Assembly: GCF_014698035.1 (NCBI RefSeq)
Contig: NZ_JACJSF010000078.1
Span: 1-36,173 of the forward strand
Reading direction: 5' to 3'
DNA: 36,173 nucleotides
Source: Desmonostoc muscorum FACHB-395
GTDB lineage: Bacteria; Cyanobacteriota; Cyanobacteriia; Cyanobacteriales; Nostocaceae
Shown here: piece after piece, positions 23,956 through 32,116 of the stretch
How the letters are laid out: each line of letters starts with the position of its first letter
How positions within the stretch are numbered: the stretch's first letter is position 1
Position numbers and translations under genes: made by a program
The notes under the pieces: generated by a model
Told to the model about the DNA's origin: nothing
Seen by the model: the letters and a program-made list of their open reading frames with translations, nothing else
Databases searched by the model: none

Positions 23956-24660
23956 TTACTCAGACCGGAAAAAGTATTGAGGCTGTGACTCGACTAATTC
24001 CACTCCAAACACTTCAGCAAAGCACTGTGCTACATAAAAACGGACTTCTTGGCAAGTAATACCTGGAATCCACTCGGCTAAACTGCCTACAGGTTTATCA
24101 GAAATACCGCAGGGTACAATGCGCTCAAAGCCTTTCATGTCTGGACAAACATTTAATGCAAAGCCGTGCATCGTAATCCAACGGCTGACTTTAATCCCAA
24201 TAGCTGCAACTTTTCGCCCTTGTAACCAAACACCAGTAAAAGCCGGAATTCTTTCTCCCTGCAACCCATAAACTCTCAATACGCGAATTATGACTTCTTC
24301 GAGTTGGCGTAAGTACCAATGCAGGTCTTTACGATAACGTTGCAGATTTAAAATTGGATACCCCACTAGTTGACCGGGACAATGGTAAGTAACTTCGCCG
24401 CCTCTTTCAACTCGATGCACATCATATTCACCTTGATCAATATCAAATTTGATAAAGTCTGAGTTGCTTCCTTGCCCCAAAGTGTAAACAGGTGGATGTT
24501 CTAGCAAAATTAACACGTCATCTAGACTAGGGTCATGGATGCGTTCATTGAGGAGCGATCGCTGCCATCTATGAGCATCTAAGTAAGGCATTAATCCTTG
24601 GTTATACAGCAAACAAAGGTTGTTGTGTGGTTCGTTACTACGGATCATGCCAAAAATCAA
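23956..24660 (-). CDS. lipB: Octanoyl-[acyl-carrier-protein]:protein N-octanoyltransferase LipB
   Basis: 234 residues of the LipB family, which transfers octanoate from acyl carrier protein to lipoyl domains such as those of pyruvate dehydrogenase and the glycine cleavage H protein. RGGEVTYHCPGQLVGYPILN (86-105) is the family signature. The catalytic lysine is K157 in IGIKVSRWITMHGFALN and the nucleophilic cysteine is C184 in IVPCGISDK. No membrane segment is present. The start could be ATG 24660 or the next ATG at 24648; the sequence before RSNEPHN is not family-typical. LipA is not in this window. Sequence and length leave little doubt. Confidence 0.95.
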   Translation of the reverse strand: MIFGMIRSNEPHNNLCLLYNQGLMPYLDAHRWQRSLLNERIHDPSLDDVLILLEHPPVYTLGQGSNSDFIKFDIDQGEYDVHRVERGGEVTYHCPGQLVGYPILNLQRYRKDLHWYLRQLEEVIIRVLRVYGLQGERIPAFTGVWLQGRKVAAIGIKVSRWITMHGFALNVCPDMKGFERIVPCGISDKPVGSLAEWIPGITCQEVRFYVAQCFAEVFGVELVESQPQYFFRSE

Positions 24661-25266
24661 CTAGTATTAGGAATAAAATATATTGCGATTTACAGGATTG
24701 CAGTCCAAAAGTGTCAAGATTTGCAAAGGATTTTAAAGGAAAGTCAAGGGAACATGCATTAGAAAATACAAAGTGCTAGTTTGAATATACAACCTCAATA
24801 GGTTTTAGGAGGAATTCTCTGCAATAAGCATCATGCCAAGACAATTAAGAAGGATGCACTGGCTGATGACTCTAATAATCTTGTTTGCATATTAAAGCAA
24901 GATCAACTTCTATAAATACTCGTGTTGTCGATCAACAGAGAGTAAACCTCAACCGGACACAGAAGGAGCAACTATCAACAGTTCTGTAAGCGTTGTTTTA
25001 ATAGAGAAGACAGTTACGAGAGCGATCGCTCAAATTTCCTCACCAAATAGTTCTATGTGGAAATCCAATTGGATATCAGCGCAGAGATGAGGAGGAAAAT
25101 TAAGGGTATAATGAGCAAAAACTTAGATGCAGTAAGCTTAAAAATAGCTTACCAGCAGTAGATAGAAACAGTTCACAATTTGTTTTGGCGGGAGTAATAA
25201 ACCTTACCGCAATTTCTTTTCATACAAAGCAAATTCACACATCAAATATTCAGTGGGAGAGTTTAC
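24661..25266 (+). promoter_or_regulatory. Long leader/promoter region of lrtA
   Basis: No gene is visible in these 606 bp. lrtA/hpf genes of cyanobacteria are known for a long 5' untranslated leader that controls mRNA stability in light and dark, and this gap would accommodate one. The start codon at 25267 follows GTGGGAGAG, a usable ribosome-binding site. A HIP1 octamer lies at about 25022. On the left, the region must also hold the minus-strand lipB promoter. Confidence 0.45.
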
Positions 25267-25911
25267 ATGAAGCTTGTCATCCACAGCAAAAATATTGAAA
25301 TCACCGATGCGATTCGGGAATATGTACATCAAAAGATTGAAAAAGCAGCTAGTCACTTTCAGAGCATCACAAATGAAGTGGATGTGCATCTTAGCGTAGC
25401 CCGTAATCCTCGAATTAATACTAGACAAGCAGCTGAAGTAACTATTTACGCTAATGGTAGCGTTATCCGTGCCGAGGAAAGTAGTGAAAATCTATATGCC
25501 AGCATTGACTTAGTTGCAGATAAAATTGCCCGTCAACTGCGGAAATATAAAGAACGCCGTCAAGATCAGAAAACTCAGTCCCAACCAGCAGAAGTAGTTG
25601 TTGCAGAGTCGGTAGTCCCAGATTTAATTGGCGATCGCACTCCCGAATTGCCCAACGAAGTCGTCCGCACCAAATACTTTTCCATGCCACCGATGACCCT
25701 TGCAGAAGCCCTGGAACAACTGCAACTAGTGGGACACGACTTTTATATGTTCCGCAATTCTGAAACTGGAGAGATTAATGTAATTTACGAACGCAACCAC
25801 GGCGGTTATGGTGTGATTCATCCCCGCAATGGTAACGGTCATACTAACGGCAAGAATGGCAAGTCAAGCCACAATAATATTGTCATGCCGGAAAAGTTGC
25901 ATTCTAAATAA
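25267..25911 (+). CDS. hpf: Long-form ribosome hibernation promoting factor (LrtA/HPF)
   Basis: 214 residues. Residues 1-100 form the ribosome-binding beta-alpha-beta-beta-beta-alpha domain (MKLVIHSKNIEITDAIREYV, HLSVARNPR, ASIDLVADKIARQLRKYKERR are read as separate motifs). After a Glu/Val/Pro-rich linker, residues about 130-185 are the C-terminal dimerisation domain of long HPF (TKYFSMPPMTLAEALEQLQL, HDFYMFRNSETGEINVIYER). A short Asn/Gly/His-rich tail follows. Long HPF joins two 70S particles into a translationally silent 100S dimer. In cyanobacteria it is called LrtA (light-repressed transcript) and is induced in the dark. The gene is convergent with prxQ. Confidence 0.95.
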   Translation: MKLVIHSKNIEITDAIREYVHQKIEKAASHFQSITNEVDVHLSVARNPRINTRQAAEVTIYANGSVIRAEESSENLYASIDLVADKIARQLRKYKERRQDQKTQSQPAEVVVAESVVPDLIGDRTPELPNEVVRTKYFSMPPMTLAEALEQLQLVGHDFYMFRNSETGEINVIYERNHGGYGVIHPRNGNGHTNGKNGKSSHNNIVMPEKLHSK

Positions 25912-26039
25912 GGAATTGGGAATTGGGAATGGGGAATGGAGCAGGGGGACAAGAGGTGAGAACTTGAAACAAATCTTTCCCCTTGTCCCCAATTCTCCTT
26001 GTCCCCAAGTCCTTTTCCCAATTCCCATTTACCATTTCC
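25912..26039. repeat. Large inverted repeat between lrtA and prxQ
   Basis: GGGAATTGGGAA (25918-25929) is complementary to TTCCCAATTCCC (26015-26026). Between them, G-rich units (GGGGGACAAGAGG) face C-rich units (CCTTGTCCCC, twice), giving a long imperfect hairpin. It fills almost the whole spacer between the two convergent stop codons and can serve as a bidirectional terminator. Confidence 0.6.
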
Positions 26040-26498
26040 CTATTTTGCAATTTGTTGCAAAGTTTTCAATGCTTCCTCAACATGACCTTTAAAGTTCAAC
26101 ATTGAATCAAACACGTATTGCACAACTCCCTGTTGGTCAATGACGTAAGTAACGCGACCAGGGAATAAGCCAAAGGCTGCTGTTGCGCCATATAGCTTCC
26201 GTACTTGGTCGCCTTTGTCAGTTAACAGGGTAAAAGGGAGATTATATTTCGCAGCAAATTTTTGGTGAGATTCGCTAGAGTCAGCACTTACACCGACAAC
26301 TTCAGCACCAACACTTTTAAACACTTCATATTGATCGCGAAAGGCGCAGGATTCAGCCGTACATCCGGGTGTGTCATCCTTGGGATAAAAATATAGGACA
26401 ACAGCTTTTGTGCCACGAAAATCTTGGAGGCTCACTGTTGAACCGTTTTGAGCAGGTAGAGTGAAATTAGGAGCAGTATCTCCAACTTTGACTGGCAT
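26040..26498 (-). CDS. prxQ: Peroxiredoxin Q (Bcp family, atypical 2-Cys)
   Basis: 152 residues of the PrxQ/Bcp group of thiol peroxidases. The peroxidatic cysteine is C46 in PKDDTPGCTAESCAFRD and the resolving cysteine is C51, five residues later, the spacing that defines PrxQ. YFYPKDDTPGC and GVSADSSESHQKFA are also characteristic. It reduces hydrogen peroxide and organic hydroperoxides with electrons from thioredoxin. No signal peptide is seen, so it is cytosolic or stromal-side. Its start ATG is the first in frame and it is convergent with hpf/lrtA. In cyanobacteria several PrxQ paralogues exist (PrxQ-A, -B and others), and the paralogue cannot be named here. Confidence 0.95.
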   Translation of the reverse strand: MPVKVGDTAPNFTLPAQNGSTVSLQDFRGTKAVVLYFYPKDDTPGCTAESCAFRDQYEVFKSVGAEVVGVSADSSESHQKFAAKYNLPFTLLTDKGDQVRKLYGATAAFGLFPGRVTYVIDQQGVVQYVFDSMLNFKGHVEEALKTLQQIAK

Positions 26499-26616
26499 AA
26501 CAAGTGGTGGTAATTACTTAACAAAATTTTACCTTGTATCCGAGTATATAAATTTTGCTTGATTAGCTGCATCAGGCGGGGTAGCTTAGATACTCATCAA
26601 AGAAAAAATTCCCTTT

Positions 26617-27744
26617 ATGCGCCTGACTTCACTGGATGTTTTTCGCGGCATTACGATCGCTGCTATGATTCTCGTCAATATGGCGGGAGTCGCAGATGAT
26701 GTATATCCTCCCTTAGCCCATGCCGATTGGCACGGTTGCACGCCAACTGATTTGGTATTCCCCTTCTTTCTCTTTATTGTTGGTGTAGCGATGACTTTCT
26801 CGCTGTCAAAGTACACCGAAGATAACAAACCCACCTCAGCTATTTACTGGCGCATCTTCCGCCGCGCCGCTATTCTGTTTGCCTTGGGATTGTTACTAAA
26901 TGGCTTTTGGAATCAAGGTGTTTGGACTTTTGATTTGAGTAGCATCCGCATCATGGGAGTGTTGCAGCGCATCAGCATTACCTATCTCCTGGCTTCCTTG
27001 ATAGTTCTCAACCTTCCGCGCAAAGGTCAATGGATACTTGCAGCAGTGATACTCATTGGCTACTGGCTAATGATGATGTATCTACCAGTGCCAGATTATG
27101 GGGCGGGAGTTCTAACACGAGAAGGTAATTTGGGCGCTTATATTGACCGGATGATTATTCCCAAAGCACATCTATATAAAGGAGATGGTTTCAAATTTAT
27201 GGGAGATCCAGAGGGACTGTTCAGTACTATTCCCGCGATAGTAAGCGTCCTCGCTGGCTACTTCACCGGTCAATGGATACGCAGCCAACCTGTACAATCA
27301 CGCACAAGCATCGGGTTAGGATTATTTGGAGTTGGTTGTTTAATTATCGGTTGGACGTGGGGCTGGACATTTCCCATTAATAAAAAGCTGTGGACAAGTT
27401 CTTATGTAGTCTTTACTAGCGGTTGGGCGTTAATTTTGCTAGCAGCTTGTTATGAACTCATCGAAGTCCGGCTGAATCGTCGCTGGAGTAAACCTTTTGA
27501 AATTATGGGCTTAAATGCGATCGCACTTTTCGTTCCATCGGTTTTGTTGATTAAAATCTTAGTGAAAACCACTATCGGCACAGCTAAAGACGCTCCCAGT
27601 ACCTACAATTGGATTTACCAGAATTTTTTCGCATCTTGGGCGGGACTTCTGAATGGTTCCCTGTTGTTTGCCTTAGTCACCGTGTTGTTGTGGTGGGGTG
27701 TTGGTGTTCTGATGTATCGGCAACGTTGGTTTCTCAAAGTGTAA
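26617..27744 (+). CDS. DUF5009/HGSNAT-like polytopic membrane acyltransferase
   Basis: 375 residues with about ten hydrophobic segments. The N-terminus RLTSLDVFRGITIAAMILVN is the hallmark of the heparan-alpha-glucosaminide N-acetyltransferase-like (NagX/DUF5009, formerly DUF1624) family. It is followed by W-H-G-C-T-P-T-D-L-V-F-P-F-F-L-F in the second segment, which carries the conserved histidine thought to accept the acetyl group. Members transfer acetyl groups across membranes to sugars. In bacteria they are often linked to amino-sugar or cell-wall recycling, but no such gene is close here. The ATG at 26617 is preceded by the prxQ promoter region on the other strand (118 bp between the starts). 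The exact substrate is unknown. Confidence 0.87.
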   Translation: MRLTSLDVFRGITIAAMILVNMAGVADDVYPPLAHADWHGCTPTDLVFPFFLFIVGVAMTFSLSKYTEDNKPTSAIYWRIFRRAAILFALGLLLNGFWNQGVWTFDLSSIRIMGVLQRISITYLLASLIVLNLPRKGQWILAAVILIGYWLMMMYLPVPDYGAGVLTREGNLGAYIDRMIIPKAHLYKGDGFKFMGDPEGLFSTIPAIVSVLAGYFTGQWIRSQPVQSRTSIGLGLFGVGCLIIGWTWGWTFPINKKLWTSSYVVFTSGWALILLAACYELIEVRLNRRWSKPFEIMGLNAIALFVPSVLLIKILVKTTIGTAKDAPSTYNWIYQNFFASWAGLLNGSLLFALVTVLLWWGVGVLMYRQRWFLKV

Positions 27745-28295
27745 TACTATATCTGGTAAATCACACGTCACTAGTTAATTGCGACTAAAATTAGCGATCG
27801 CCTACGCCATCGCCAGGTTTTTTTAGGTTTGCTACTCTAGCCTACGAGAATGCTGAGATAAAGCGATCGCAAGAACACTTGTTTGAGCGGACACAATATC
27901 AACTCTGCGTTTTACTGTTAAACGCAAATATGCAAATTTTTTATTTGCATTATATTTTCTACTAGCCAATATTCTGAATTAATTTACTTCAAAGCAGCCG
28001 TAATAAAGTAAAAATATTTTTTTGTAGTTTACGTTTGAGTGTTAGCTAGGTTACAACAGGTATTAAGTAATCCTTTTTTAACACTCAAGGAACAAAGACG
28101 ATCTCAGGGTTATCTATAACTCTTAATAAACTCATTTTCGGTCTTATTAGGCAACTGATAGAAATTCTGATGTCTGACAACAAGCCGTTTCTAAAATTCC
28201 GAATAAAGAAGCGTCTAGAAACTTTTCTGTGTGTTGAAAATTATTATTTCTCCTAATTCACTAAATTAATCCATAAAAAAATTGTGAGGTAATGA
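27745..28295. other. 551-bp AT-rich spacer with hairpins
   Basis: No gene. GCGATCGC copies and GCCATCGCC occur at about 27795-27820. Two hairpins follow: GCGTTT/AAACGC (27907-27925) and ATGCAAAT/ATTTGCAT (27930-27937 with 27943-27950, T-run loop). The second half is AT-rich and must carry the promoter of the CAP-domain gene. Nothing else stands out. Confidence 0.4.
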
Positions 28296-29003
28296 ATGCA
28301 TCGCATTAAACTTTGGGTACTTTTGCCAGTTACCCTGATATTGGGTTGCTCAAATCAACTGTTTCAATCTAGCCCATCTGTGGCAAACTCGAATCCAGCA
28401 GTAGTTCAACCAACCAGCCCAACTTTATTAGCAACGGCGAGTTATCTTTCACCGTTGGAACAACAGGTAATTATTGAAACAAATAAGGTACGAACAAATC
28501 CCAAATCATATCTCCCGATTCTAGAAAACTATAGGAAGCGCTTTGAAGGGAACCGAGTCAAAATTTCTAATAATACCTATTTGCGAACTCAAGAAGGAGT
28601 TAAAGCAGTCGATGAAGCGATCGCATTTTTGAAATCTGCACGTCCTGTAGGAGCGTTGAGTGCCTCTAAAGGTATGTCTTTAGGAGCAAAAGACCATGTT
28701 AAAGACCAAGGACCAAAAGGTGCTACAGGTCATGATGGTAGCGATGGTAGCAATCCCTTTAATCGCATCAACCGCTATGGTAGATGGGAAACAACCGCAG
28801 GCGAAAATATCAGCTATGGCCCAAACACTGCCCAAGATATCGTCATGCAATTAATTATTGATGATGGCGTGCGCGATCGCGGCCATAGAAAAAATATATT
28901 TAACGGTGCTTTTAAAGTGTCTGGCGTTGCTTATGGAACTCACAAATCATATAGAACAATCTGCGTAATTGACTACGCTGGAGGTTATAGGGAAAAAACG
29001 TAA
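28296..29003 (+). CDS. CAP-domain (SCP/PR-1-like) lipoprotein
   Basis: 235 residues. The lipoprotein signal sequence has lipobox LILGC with C18, so it is anchored to a membrane. After a Ser/Pro/Asn-rich linker comes a CAP (cysteine-rich secretory, antigen 5, PR-1) domain from about residue 50: LEQQVIIETNKVRTNP at the start, GHDGSDGSNPFNR (bacterial CAP signature) near the middle, ENISYGP and GHRKNIFNG with the paired His/Glu residues of the putative cleft, and IDYAGGY at the end. Bacterial CAP proteins are secreted or surface proteins; a lytic or lipid-binding role has been proposed for some, but activity is not settled. The start at 28296 is the first ATG and the gene is convergent with the carotenoid oxygenase. 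Confidence 0.88.
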   Translation: MHRIKLWVLLPVTLILGCSNQLFQSSPSVANSNPAVVQPTSPTLLATASYLSPLEQQVIIETNKVRTNPKSYLPILENYRKRFEGNRVKISNNTYLRTQEGVKAVDEAIAFLKSARPVGALSASKGMSLGAKDHVKDQGPKGATGHDGSDGSNPFNRINRYGRWETTAGENISYGPNTAQDIVMQLIIDDGVRDRGHRKNIFNGAFKVSGVAYGTHKSYRTICVIDYAGGYREKT

Positions 29004-29049
29004 ACGTAAGTTCCACTAATCCCGGATTTCTCATGCTTAGTGTAGGCAA

Positions 29050-29180
29050 AGGGAGAAGAGGAGTGTGGGGAGTTTGGGGAGAGGGGGGAGTGTGGGGAGA
29101 GAGGGGAGTGTGGGGAGAGAGGGGAGTGTGGGGGGGCAGATTTCTTCCCCATCCTCCCACACCTCCCACACATCCCACAC
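29050..29180. repeat. G-rich 18-bp tandem repeat with C-rich partner arm
   Basis: AGTGTGGGGAGAGAGGGG occurs at 29089-29106 and 29107-29124, then starts again at 29125 and runs into GGGGGGG. Before it are related units (about 29058-29088). After an 11-nt gap, 29147-29180 is C-rich (CCTCCCACACCTCCCACACA-like) and is the approximate complement, so the whole can fold into a long hairpin. It ends 3 bp before the carotenoid oxygenase stop codon (29183-29185) and sits between two convergent genes. A G-rich element of the same unit type lies at 14731-14787. Confidence 0.75.
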
Positions 29181-29182
29181 GG

Positions 29183-30565
29183 CTATTCCCCTGCAACCCA
29201 AGCACCATGAAATCCATAAGGCACTCGTTGAGGAATTATCACCCGCGCTACAGGTTCAGCCGTCACATCTTGGGCATTCACCACTACTAATTCTGAAGTA
29301 TTTGAATTCTCATCATGAACGAAAGTCACAAGCCAGCCATCATCCTCAGCAATTGCACCAGGACGCGGCGCAAATACAGCTTCACTACCATAGCGTCCCT
29401 GTCCGAATTTGTGGGTTTGTGACTTTCCACTGCTGAAATCGTACTTAATTATACCTTCAAATAATGGTACGGGACTATTTGCAATTTTGTTAGTGTAGCC
29501 ATATCGGGTTTGCCGCCCCAATAGATTTTCGTTGACACGGGGAAATTCTGAAGTTACATCGTCCAACAATTCTTCACGCACTGTCCCCGTGCTGAGGTTA
29601 AATCGCCAGCGATACAAACGCGGGATATTTCCTTCTGGATCGGGTTGCGAATCATCAGAAATCAACACAGTTGTAGAACTCATACGACAGGCGATAAGCA
29701 CTACTTCATCTCCATCTTCGTAAGCATTGAGGGTATGGAAGACGTAGCAAGAGGGGCTCTCAAACCATCGGATATTACTGTTATCACCATGACGTGGTAC
29801 AATTCCAAAACGACTGGGGCGATCGCGCTCGAACATCATTACAGGTTCTCCTCGTTGCGATCGCTCGGCGCTAAAAGTCAGAGGCAAATCCATGAAAATG
29901 GTGTAGTTTTCAGTGATGGCGAAATCGTGCATCATCACTCCTATGGACAGGTCAATTGGCACTGTCCGCAAAAGTTCGCCTTGTGCTGAGACAACACTAT
30001 ATTGCAGGTATGGTGGCGTAAATACAGAGTAGCCAAAGAAGATCATCTCGCCCGTCACCGGGTCTACCTTGGGATGAGCTGTGAAAGCAGAGATTAGCTT
30101 CCCATTGTAGGTATACTCGCCAATGGTTTCTAATTCAGGAAGCTTGATGGCGTGAGGTTTACCACTTTCGTTCAGTGCCAACATCTGACCCGCGTGCCAT
30201 ACTAAGGCAGTATTGGCGGTGTTTTTGCGGGGGCCGTGGGGATTATCCATTCGTGGTGGTTCTAAAAACCCACTCCACAGAGCCTCACCCGCTTCTCGTT
30301 CTTTTTTCCATCCGGCTGTCTGGACGTAGCGGTTACGATAAGTGGCTACGCCGTTGCTAATTTGCACACCATGTAACATTCCATCACCATCAAACCAGTG
30401 ATATTGACCGATGGGTGTCCATTGAGGGTTAGGGCCATTCCGTACAAACATCCCCGATAAATCAAGGGGTAATTCACCGATGACTGGCAATTTGTCGGTG
30501 GTGATTTCTTCACGGATTGGAGCAAAATTGCGATCGAGATAAGGATTTACTGCTATTGTTGGCAT
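29183..30565 (-). CDS. Carotenoid cleavage oxygenase (RPE65/ACO family)
   Basis: 460 residues of the carotenoid oxygenase family, a seven-bladed beta-propeller with an Fe(II) held by four histidines. Likely ligands in order: H164 (FTAHPKVD), H213 (MMHDFAIT), H277 (YVFHTLNA) and H453 (YGFHGAW) at the C-terminus. The N-terminal motif LDLSGMFVRNGPNPQW is also characteristic. No signal peptide. It cleaves carotenoids or apocarotenoids with O2, as do the Nostoc enzymes NosACO and NosCCD; the preferred substrate cannot be read off. Its ATG immediately follows the stop of the PadR gene (30566) upstream on the same strand, so the two are translated from one message. Confidence 0.92.
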   Translation of the reverse strand: MPTIAVNPYLDRNFAPIREEITTDKLPVIGELPLDLSGMFVRNGPNPQWTPIGQYHWFDGDGMLHGVQISNGVATYRNRYVQTAGWKKEREAGEALWSGFLEPPRMDNPHGPRKNTANTALVWHAGQMLALNESGKPHAIKLPELETIGEYTYNGKLISAFTAHPKVDPVTGEMIFFGYSVFTPPYLQYSVVSAQGELLRTVPIDLSIGVMMHDFAITENYTIFMDLPLTFSAERSQRGEPVMMFERDRPSRFGIVPRHGDNSNIRWFESPSCYVFHTLNAYEDGDEVVLIACRMSSTTVLISDDSQPDPEGNIPRLYRWRFNLSTGTVREELLDDVTSEFPRVNENLLGRQTRYGYTNKIANSPVPLFEGIIKYDFSSGKSQTHKFGQGRYGSEAVFAPRPGAIAEDDGWLVTFVHDENSNTSELVVVNAQDVTAEPVARVIIPQRVPYGFHGAWVAGE

Positions 30566-31132
30566 TTATAAAATTTGGTACTGTGATGGATATGGTTTTT
30601 GGTGAGCGATAACATTAATCGCTGTCTTCAACCAATTAATATAAGTCTGTTCTCTTCTGATTAACAACTCCAGCACCAGCCTTTGCATTACCTGCTCACG
30701 GTTGGCAGAATCATCACCAAGTGATGGCAAATCAATGATTTCGCATTCAGCAAGCTTTTTGCTTCGAGCCGCCAATTGTTGTTCCAGTAGGTGAATGATT
30801 GCTTCATTCGATAACTGATCTGCAAAATGCAACTGGACTAGCATTGGTTCTCGTAAAGTTGGTAACGGCTGATGAGTCCCAAGCCATTGGGCAAATTCGG
30901 CTTTCCCTAGCTCCGTCACAGTGTAAACTTTGCGATTGGGGCGATCGTGCTGAATCTCAATCGTACAGGTAATCCAGCCTTGCTCAACTAGCTTATCGAG
31001 AGTTCTGTAAATTTGTGCCTGGTCTGCTGGCCACAAATGGGCAATACATTGATCAAAGCAGCTCGTTTTGAGGTCGTAGCCTGTCATTTCTTGCTGCTGA
31101 AGAAGACCTAGAATTACGTATGCTAGGGACAT
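30566..31132 (-). CDS. PadR-family transcriptional regulator
   Basis: 188 residues: an N-terminal PadR winged helix (MSLAYVILGLLQQQEMTGYDL, then AQIYRTLDKLVEQGWITC as recognition helix region, and NRKVYTVTELGKAEFAQWL as wing) and a C-terminal Vir_act_alpha_C-type dimerisation helix bundle. PadR proteins are usually repressors released by phenolic or other small molecules. Its stop codon is directly followed by the start codon of the carotenoid oxygenase, a tight operon, so it likely controls its own and the oxygenase gene's expression. The inducer could be an apocarotenoid, but that is inference. No clear ATGT-N8-ACAT operator is seen upstream. The ATG at 31132 is the first in frame. Confidence 0.92.
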   Translation of the reverse strand: MSLAYVILGLLQQQEMTGYDLKTSCFDQCIAHLWPADQAQIYRTLDKLVEQGWITCTIEIQHDRPNRKVYTVTELGKAEFAQWLGTHQPLPTLREPMLVQLHFADQLSNEAIIHLLEQQLAARSKKLAECEIIDLPSLGDDSANREQVMQRLVLELLIRREQTYINWLKTAINVIAHQKPYPSQYQIL

Positions 31133-31555
31133 TAAGACTGTTTTCCCATAATTGACATTTTCTCACTAGGTTCTATAACTATCTACTTCTTATAAGTTTA
31201 TGCTAATATATGATTAATCCAATATAAGATACAACTGTTATAAAAAGATATGTTGATTTTCATACGTCTTAACAAGGAAACCGAATACATGAACTGAGAT
31301 TGGGCAGATGGTTAATGGTGCTGTTTGTACAAGACGGTGCGGAAGTGGCGATGTATGTTGAGTGTTGAGCCTGTAACCAGATGGGAATCTTACTAGATAG
31401 AGTGTCGTGAAGAGAAAGTTGGAGCGGCAAGCGTCTACGCATCGCTACGATATCACTCAACAAACCAGTTGTTCGCTACAGTCTATTGGCGATCAATACT
31501 GGTGCAGCAATTATTTAAGCCATTGAAGGCTATTGTAACGAGAGGATGATTAACA
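31133..31555. other. Gene-free spacer between divergent genes
   Basis: The part next to the PadR gene (31133-31260) is AT-rich and holds its promoter. The rest (31260-31540) has several stop-interrupted frames and no match I recognise. A GAGAGG purine block (31540-31545) near the end is the probable ribosome-binding site of the gene at 31556. Confidence 0.4.
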
Positions 31556-31969
31556 TTGACTTCTAACACACTTTCACAAAGAATACGTCAACATCAATAT
31601 CTGCGTGATTTACGAAATAAATTACTCCACCTTCATAAGATGTTGTTGGAAACAGAACGCATTGCCTATGAACAGGTTAGTGGACGAGTATCAAGCGGAG
31701 AATTACTTCAGTTAGTTATCGCTCATGAACAATTTGCTTGGCTACATCGCATCTCTGAGGTAGTTGTGCAAGTTGATGAAATGCTCGAAGCTGATGAACC
31801 GATATCAATGGACGATTTTGAAAAGTTGATTACTGATGTCCGCACGCTGATTGTACCTTTAGAGACAGGTAATACCTTCGAGAGAAAGTATTACAATGCT
31901 CTCCAGCGCGAACCATCTGCTGTGTTGGCACATGCAGAAATATCAAGGTTTCTCATGTCTAAAGTTTAA
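31556..31969 (+). CDS. Conserved hypothetical helical protein with TTG start
   Basis: 137 residues, all alpha-helical by composition and without a membrane segment. LRDLRNKLLHLHKMLLETERIAYEQ, LLQLVIAHEQFAWLHRISEVVVQVDEML and ISMDDFEKLITDVRTLI describe three amphipathic helices, parts of which are read above 20 residues only as positions 18-42, 51-78 and 83-100. No start ATG exists in frame; TTG at 31556 has GAGAGG ten bases upstream. A family of similar small proteins occurs in cyanobacteria, but I cannot name a function. It is followed at once by a hairpin (31969-32001). Confidence 0.6.
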   Translation: MTSNTLSQRIRQHQYLRDLRNKLLHLHKMLLETERIAYEQVSGRVSSGELLQLVIAHEQFAWLHRISEVVVQVDEMLEADEPISMDDFEKLITDVRTLIVPLETGNTFERKYYNALQREPSAVLAHAEISRFLMSKV

Positions 31970-32001
31970 GTCATTCCCTGTCACTCCGACAGGGCATGAC
32001 T
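31969..32001. terminator. Hairpin after the TTG-start gene
   Basis: AGTCAT-T-CCCTGTC (31969-31982) pairs with GACAGGG-C-ATGACT (31988-32001), leaving a single T-C mismatch and a 5-nt loop. No T-run follows, so termination strength is uncertain. It overlaps the last base of the stop codon. Confidence 0.5.
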
Positions 32002-32076
32002 TGGGATAAAATCCACTGGTATCAGAATAACGAGCTTTGCGATCGCTAGATGCTAGATAACAAAGATTTGACGCAA

Positions 32077-32105
32077 GTAGGGAGGTTGCATTGCAACCTC
32101 CCTAC
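32077..32105. repeat. Perfect 14-bp inverted repeat near the oligopeptidase end
   Basis: GTAGGGAGGTTGCA (32077-32090) and TGCAACCTCCCTAC (32092-32105) flank a single T. It lies 12 bp from the stop codon of the minus-strand oligopeptidase and could form a long hairpin terminating that transcript. The arms contain the TAGGGAGGTTGCA motif seen in Nostoc repeats. Confidence 0.65.
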
Positions 32106-32116
32106 AGTGGTATTGT

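Noticed and set aside
29033..29436. Gly/Trp- and Pro/His-rich frames over the G-rich repeat
   Set aside because: They are translations of the tandem repeat in several frames and overlap the well-supported carotenoid oxygenase gene.
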